Part shown: piece after piece, positions 7,044 through 8,967 of the stretch
How positions within the stretch are numbered: the first letter of the stretch is position 1
Layout of the letters: each line of letters opens with the position of its first letter
DNA from: JBBQFC01 sp038321615
GTDB taxonomy: Bacteria; Bacteroidota; Bacteroidia; Flavobacteriales_D; Cryomorphaceae
DNA length: 8,967 nt
Reading direction: 5' to 3'
Assembly: GCA_038321615.1 (NCBI GenBank)
Contig: JBBQFC010000089.1
Location: 1 to 8,967 of the forward strand
Translations under genes and position numbers: made by a program
The notes under the pieces: generated by a model
The model's input: the letters and a program-made list of their open reading frames with translations, nothing else
The model's database searches: none
Told to the model about the DNA's origin: nothing

Positions 7044-7624
7044 AAGAATTGATGCGCATTCCAGCGCTGGACAATTTTTTATTGGTTGGCGGCACGGCAT
7101 TGTCCTTGGTTTATGGACACCGAATTTCGATAGTCCTTGATTTGTTTACAACGGATGATGTGAATATTGAAGAGCTATCTGAGAATTTGCAACTGACATT
7201 CGGGGAACGGCTCGCGATTCGTTCTACCAGTCCGAATTTTGGAATTTTTGGCTTCGTCGACCAGGCAAAAATTGATTTAATCCGAACCCCACACCCACTC
7301 ATCCGCCCCGCCTATGAAATAGACGGTATCCGCTTTATTTCTACCGAAGACATTGTTGCTATGAAAGTGCAAGCAGTTCTTGGACGTGCCCGCAAAAAGG
7401 ACTTTTGGGATATCGCCACCCTGCTCGAACATTTCAGCGTGGACGATTTCGCCAGGTTTCACAAGGAAAAGTATAGCTCTCAAAATCTGCTCGTTACCGT
7501 CCCCCAAGCCATCAGCTACTTCGCCGATGCAGAAGATGACGCTGACCCGAAGAGTCTCAAAGGCCAGAGCTGGGAGTCGGTGAAAGATTTTATTCGGGAG
7601 CGGGTGCGGACTTTTTTGAAGTAG
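6998..7624 (+). CDS. AbiEii/AbiGii-type nucleotidyltransferase toxin, altered active site
   Basis: A 208-residue protein of the AbiEii/AbiGii toxin family (DUF1814). These are cytoplasmic nucleotidyltransferases of type IV abortive-infection toxin-antitoxin systems; relatives add nucleotides to tRNA acceptor ends. Landmarks: VEPDTLSVLKELMRIP at the N-terminus, GGTALSLVYGHR from residue 31, STEDIVAMKVQAVLGR around 116-131, KKDFWDIATLL from residue 133, and a C-terminal WESVKDFIRE. The length is normal and no frame is broken. The striking feature is SIVLDLF at residues 44-50. The usual motif is S-x-D-x-D-L-F, so the first catalytic Asp is Val46 while Asp48 remains. One base (GAC to GTC, middle base 7134) would explain it. 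The protein may therefore be inactive, or it may be an early decay product. The ATG at 6998 lies inside the antitoxin gene; this start is supported by the conserved N-terminal residues directly after it. Confidence 0.88.
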   Translation: MLQTQTVEPDTLSVLKELMRIPALDNFLLVGGTALSLVYGHRISIVLDLFTTDDVNIEELSENLQLTFGERLAIRSTSPNFGIFGFVDQAKIDLIRTPHPLIRPAYEIDGIRFISTEDIVAMKVQAVLGRARKKDFWDIATLLEHFSVDDFARFHKEKYSSQNLLVTVPQAISYFADAEDDADPKSLKGQSWESVKDFIRERVRTFLK

Positions 7625-8094
7625 TTGTAGAAGTGCTTTTGAGTTTTCAACGAATGCGCAGGCATCAAGTGAATTTGGTTCACAACCTTGCTTTTCAATC
7701 TCCCTTGCCGTTTTTTAAAATTTGCAGTTGCGAGATATCCAAAAGGTCTTTTGGCCGGGCTGCTCGGTGCTTGCTCTCCATCAAGTCGTAAAAGCCGAGA
7801 ACGCGCCACCTGAGTACCCTGCCTTTTTTGAGTTCCACTGCTTAAATTTCTGCAAAACACTGATCCAAAGTTTTGCCTATTTCAAAGCGGGGGATCAATT
7901 CTAAGTTTAGATCTACAGGAGAGAATATTGCGGTCATGTTTTGTTCCTACCGCATCAGTGAAGGATGCTAAGACATCCACCATCTCCGGGAACACACCGA
8001 TATGTTTTTCGAGATTATCGGATTCGTGTCAATCCAGAAATCCAGATATGATGAATGTCTTTGAAATCTGCGAAAATCCAGGCTTTTAGGTCGC
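7625..8094. other. Spacer with fragmentary minus-strand coding-like sequence
   Basis: No intact gene is recognised in these 470 bases. On the minus strand a frame running from about 7860 down into the toxin gene includes RLLRLDGEQAP, AKRPFGYLATANF and VNQIHLMPAHSL. Its composition is basic and no domain is recognisable, and its last third simply mirrors the toxin gene. A second minus-strand frame at 7882-8028 reads like real protein (NLEKHIGVFPEMVDVLAS, then FTDAVGTKHDRNIL) but has a TGA immediately before it and no start. No T-tract terminator for the toxin gene is evident. Confidence 0.45.
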
Positions 8095-8098
8095 TCAT
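8015..8098 (-). CDS. Possible 27-codon small ORF overlapping the HxlR stop
   Basis: On the minus strand the HxlR gene's TGA (8097-8095) overlaps an ATG (8098-8096) as ATGA, the classic arrangement for translational reinitiation. The frame runs 27 codons (MSDLKAWIFADFKD, then HHIWISGLTRIR) to TAA at 8017-8015. It matches no known family. A different minus-strand frame becomes coding-like immediately after it, so this may be the broken start of a lost downstream gene rather than a real microprotein. The ATGA junction is seen; function is unsupported. Confidence 0.2.
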   Translation of the reverse strand: MSDLKAWIFADFKDIHHIWISGLTRIR

Positions 8099-8427
8099 GC
8101 TCCCGTAAGTTCGTCCAAATATCCCACTCCAAAACTCCGTATGGATTCAATCACGGGCATGGCCGCTTTTCCTTTTGCAGTCAGGGCATATTCTACGCGG
8201 GGTGGCACTTCGCCAAAATTTTCGCGGTGCACCAAGCCACTTTCTGCCAATGTTTTTAATTCCTGAATCAGCATCTTTTCGCTGATGTCGGGCATGCTTT
8301 TGCGCAGCTCAGAGAGCCGGAGTGGCTGCTGAAAAAGCTGGAATATGATCAAGAGCTTCCATTTGCCGCCGAGCAAGTCCAGAGTGGTGCGAATAGGGCA
8401 ACGGGCGCTTACATTGACTTTATTCAT
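8095..8427 (-). CDS. HxlR-family winged-helix transcriptional regulator
   Basis: A complete 110-residue regulator of the HxlR (DUF24, MarR-like) family, which binds DNA as a dimer and typically controls a divergent oxidoreductase gene. It shows the diagnostic CPIRTTLDLLGGKWKLLII (residues 10-28), the recognition region RLSELRKSMPDISEKML, the helix LIQELKTLAESGLV, and a wing, VPPRVEYALTAKG. Cys10 sits where HypR-type members carry a redox- or electrophile-sensing cysteine, so a thiol-based signal is plausible. Length is typical and the ATG at 8427 places the conserved Cys at the expected distance. The neighbouring NAD(P)-binding reductase is divergently transcribed across a 73-base spacer, resembling the E. 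coli ytfH-ytfG pair. Autoregulation and control of the reductase are inferred from this layout and from the inverted repeat in the spacer. Confidence 0.93.
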   Translation of the reverse strand: MNKVNVSARCPIRTTLDLLGGKWKLLIIFQLFQQPLRLSELRKSMPDISEKMLIQELKTLAESGLVHRENFGEVPPRVEYALTAKGKAAMPVIESIRSFGVGYLDELTGA

Positions 8428-8463
8428 ACTTACAAAAAGGTGGGTACTGCTATATTAATTATG

Positions 8464-8480
8464 TACATCAAAGCTATGTA
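8464..8480. promoter_or_regulatory. Inverted repeat, candidate HxlR operator
   Basis: TACAT (8464-8468) and ATGTA (8476-8480) form a perfect inverted repeat with a seven-base spacer. The left arm is also part of the palindrome ATGTACAT (8461-8468). The repeat encloses most of the minus-strand -7 box and its right arm overlaps the first two bases of the plus-strand -7 box. A dimer bound here would block both promoters. The repeat is seen directly; its use as the HxlR site is inference. Confidence 0.5.
8469..8476 (-). promoter_or_regulatory. Candidate -7 box for the HxlR gene
   Basis: Read on the minus strand this is TAGCTTTG, an exact TAnnTTTG match. It would start transcription near 8465, leaving a leader of about 38 bases before the ATG at 8427. 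No convincing -33 TTTG is visible. Confidence 0.5.
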
Positions 8481-8486
8481 ATTTTG
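8479..8486 (+). promoter_or_regulatory. Candidate -7 box for the reductase gene
   Basis: TAATTTTG is an exact TAnnTTTG match placed 14 bases before the ATG at 8501, giving a leader of roughly ten bases. Its first two bases belong to the right arm of the inverted repeat. No clear -33 element is seen. Confidence 0.5.
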
Positions 8487-8500
8487 AAAAAAATTGAACC

Positions 8501-8967
8501 ATGAAAAGAATTGCTTTATTCGGCGGAACAGGAAGAACGGGTGCGCTCTTTCTCTCGCGGGCGCTCGATCAGGGCTATGCCGTTAAGGCCCTTATGCGCT
8601 CACCTGAGAAATGCGCTGTACGCCATCCTTCGCTAAAAATCGTGAAGGGAGATGTGCTCAATGCGGAAGATGTCAGTGCCACGGTGCAAGGTGCCGGTTG
8701 TGTGGTAAGTCTTTTCGGCCATGTGAAGGGCTCGCCAGAATGGCTTCAGAACCGCGGTACGCAGCATATTGTGGCGGCGATGAAGGCGCAGAAGGTACGG
8801 CGCATCATCTCCCTATCTGGCGGTGGGCTTCCCTTTCCGGAAAAGGATGAACCTAAATTTGCCGATAAGGCCATCAGGTTCATCATGAAAGTTGTGGTGC
8901 CCAAAATCCTGAACGACGCCATCCGCCACCACGAAGTGCTCGTGGACAGTGGCCTGGATTGGGTCAT
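8501..8967 (+). CDS. NAD(P)-binding Rossmann/NmrA-like reductase, 3'-partial
   Basis: The frame runs off the window end after 155 codons; families of this kind usually have about 200-290 residues. The N-terminus MKRIALFGGTGRTG carries the Rossmann dinucleotide-binding motif (GGTGRTG at 8-14). It is followed by VKALMRSPEK, whose Arg suggests NADPH preference, and then KGDVLNAEDV, the aspartate-containing loop typical of NmrA-like/atypical short-chain reductases. Later ISLSGGG (residues 103-109) ends the next core strand, and HHEVLVDSGLDWV is the usual segment that continues into the substrate-binding half. A Tyr-x-x-x-Lys pair is not obvious in the visible part, as in the NAD(P)H-binding PF13460 type. 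It is likely a cytoplasmic NAD(P)H-dependent quinone or carbonyl reductase, or a nucleotide-sensing relative. The divergent HxlR gene is its probable regulator. The ATG at 8501 is the only start compatible with the glycine motif. Confidence 0.9.
   Translation, partial: MKRIALFGGTGRTGALFLSRALDQGYAVKALMRSPEKCAVRHPSLKIVKGDVLNAEDVSATVQGAGCVVSLFGHVKGSPEWLQNRGTQHIVAAMKAQKVRRIISLSGGGLPFPEKDEPKFADKAIRFIMKVVVPKILNDAIRHHEVLVDSGLDWV

Noticed and set aside
8611..8967. Other-frame open readings on both strands at the right end
   Set aside because: The frame from ATG 8501 has the GGTGRTG nucleotide-binding motif and continues through the window edge, so these are shadows of the reductase gene.
1..8967. 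CRISPR array, tRNA, rRNA, transposase or insertion sequence
   Set aside because: I saw no regularly spaced repeats, no cloverleaf or CCA-type tRNA end, no ribosomal RNA signature, and no transposase motif or flanking inverted repeats on either strand.

Overview
The window looks like a chromosomal segment from a member of the Bacteroidota. The evidence is a secreted protein with a type IX secretion (T9SS) C-terminal sorting domain, a Bacteroidota-style TonB C-terminal domain, several exact TAnnTTTG (-7) promoter boxes, and almost no Shine-Dalgarno sequences. Gene density is low and several spacers look like decayed coding DNA. The genus cannot be fixed from this sequence.

Layout. Positions 2-1444 hold the 3' part of a gene for a charged, helical protein ending in a TonB C-terminal domain. 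A 660-base spacer follows with nothing recognisable. Positions 2107-3381 encode a complete acetyl-CoA hydrolase/CoA-transferase of the 4-hydroxybutyrate CoA-transferase type. Positions 3539-5323 encode a T9SS-exported protein, closed by a strong intrinsic terminator at 5389-5433.

Positions 5448-7624 are a small defence or toxin-antitoxin neighbourhood. It begins with a heavily decayed RhuM-Fic/DOC fusion pseudogene carrying three in-frame stops, frame changes, an internal deletion and a damaged Fic motif. After a 545-base spacer comes a two-gene DUF6922 / AbiEii-type nucleotidyltransferase module whose reading frames overlap by 46 bases. The nucleotidyltransferase has Val where the first catalytic Asp of the hDhDh motif is expected.

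Positions 7625-8094 contain no convincing gene, but fragmentary minus-strand coding-like sequence is present. At the right end, an HxlR-family regulator (minus strand) and an NAD(P)-binding Rossmann/NmrA-like reductase (plus strand, cut by the window edge) are divergently transcribed. Their 73-base spacer holds an exact TAnnTTTG box for each direction and an inverted repeat TACAT-N7-ATGTA overlapping both, which is a compact candidate operator.

The genes do not form one pathway. The best-supported functional links are the overlapping antitoxin/toxin pair and the regulator/reductase pair. I found no clearly new system. The points most worth a second look are the mutated toxin active site, the fossil RhuM-Fic gene beside it, and the overlapping divergent promoter/operator.
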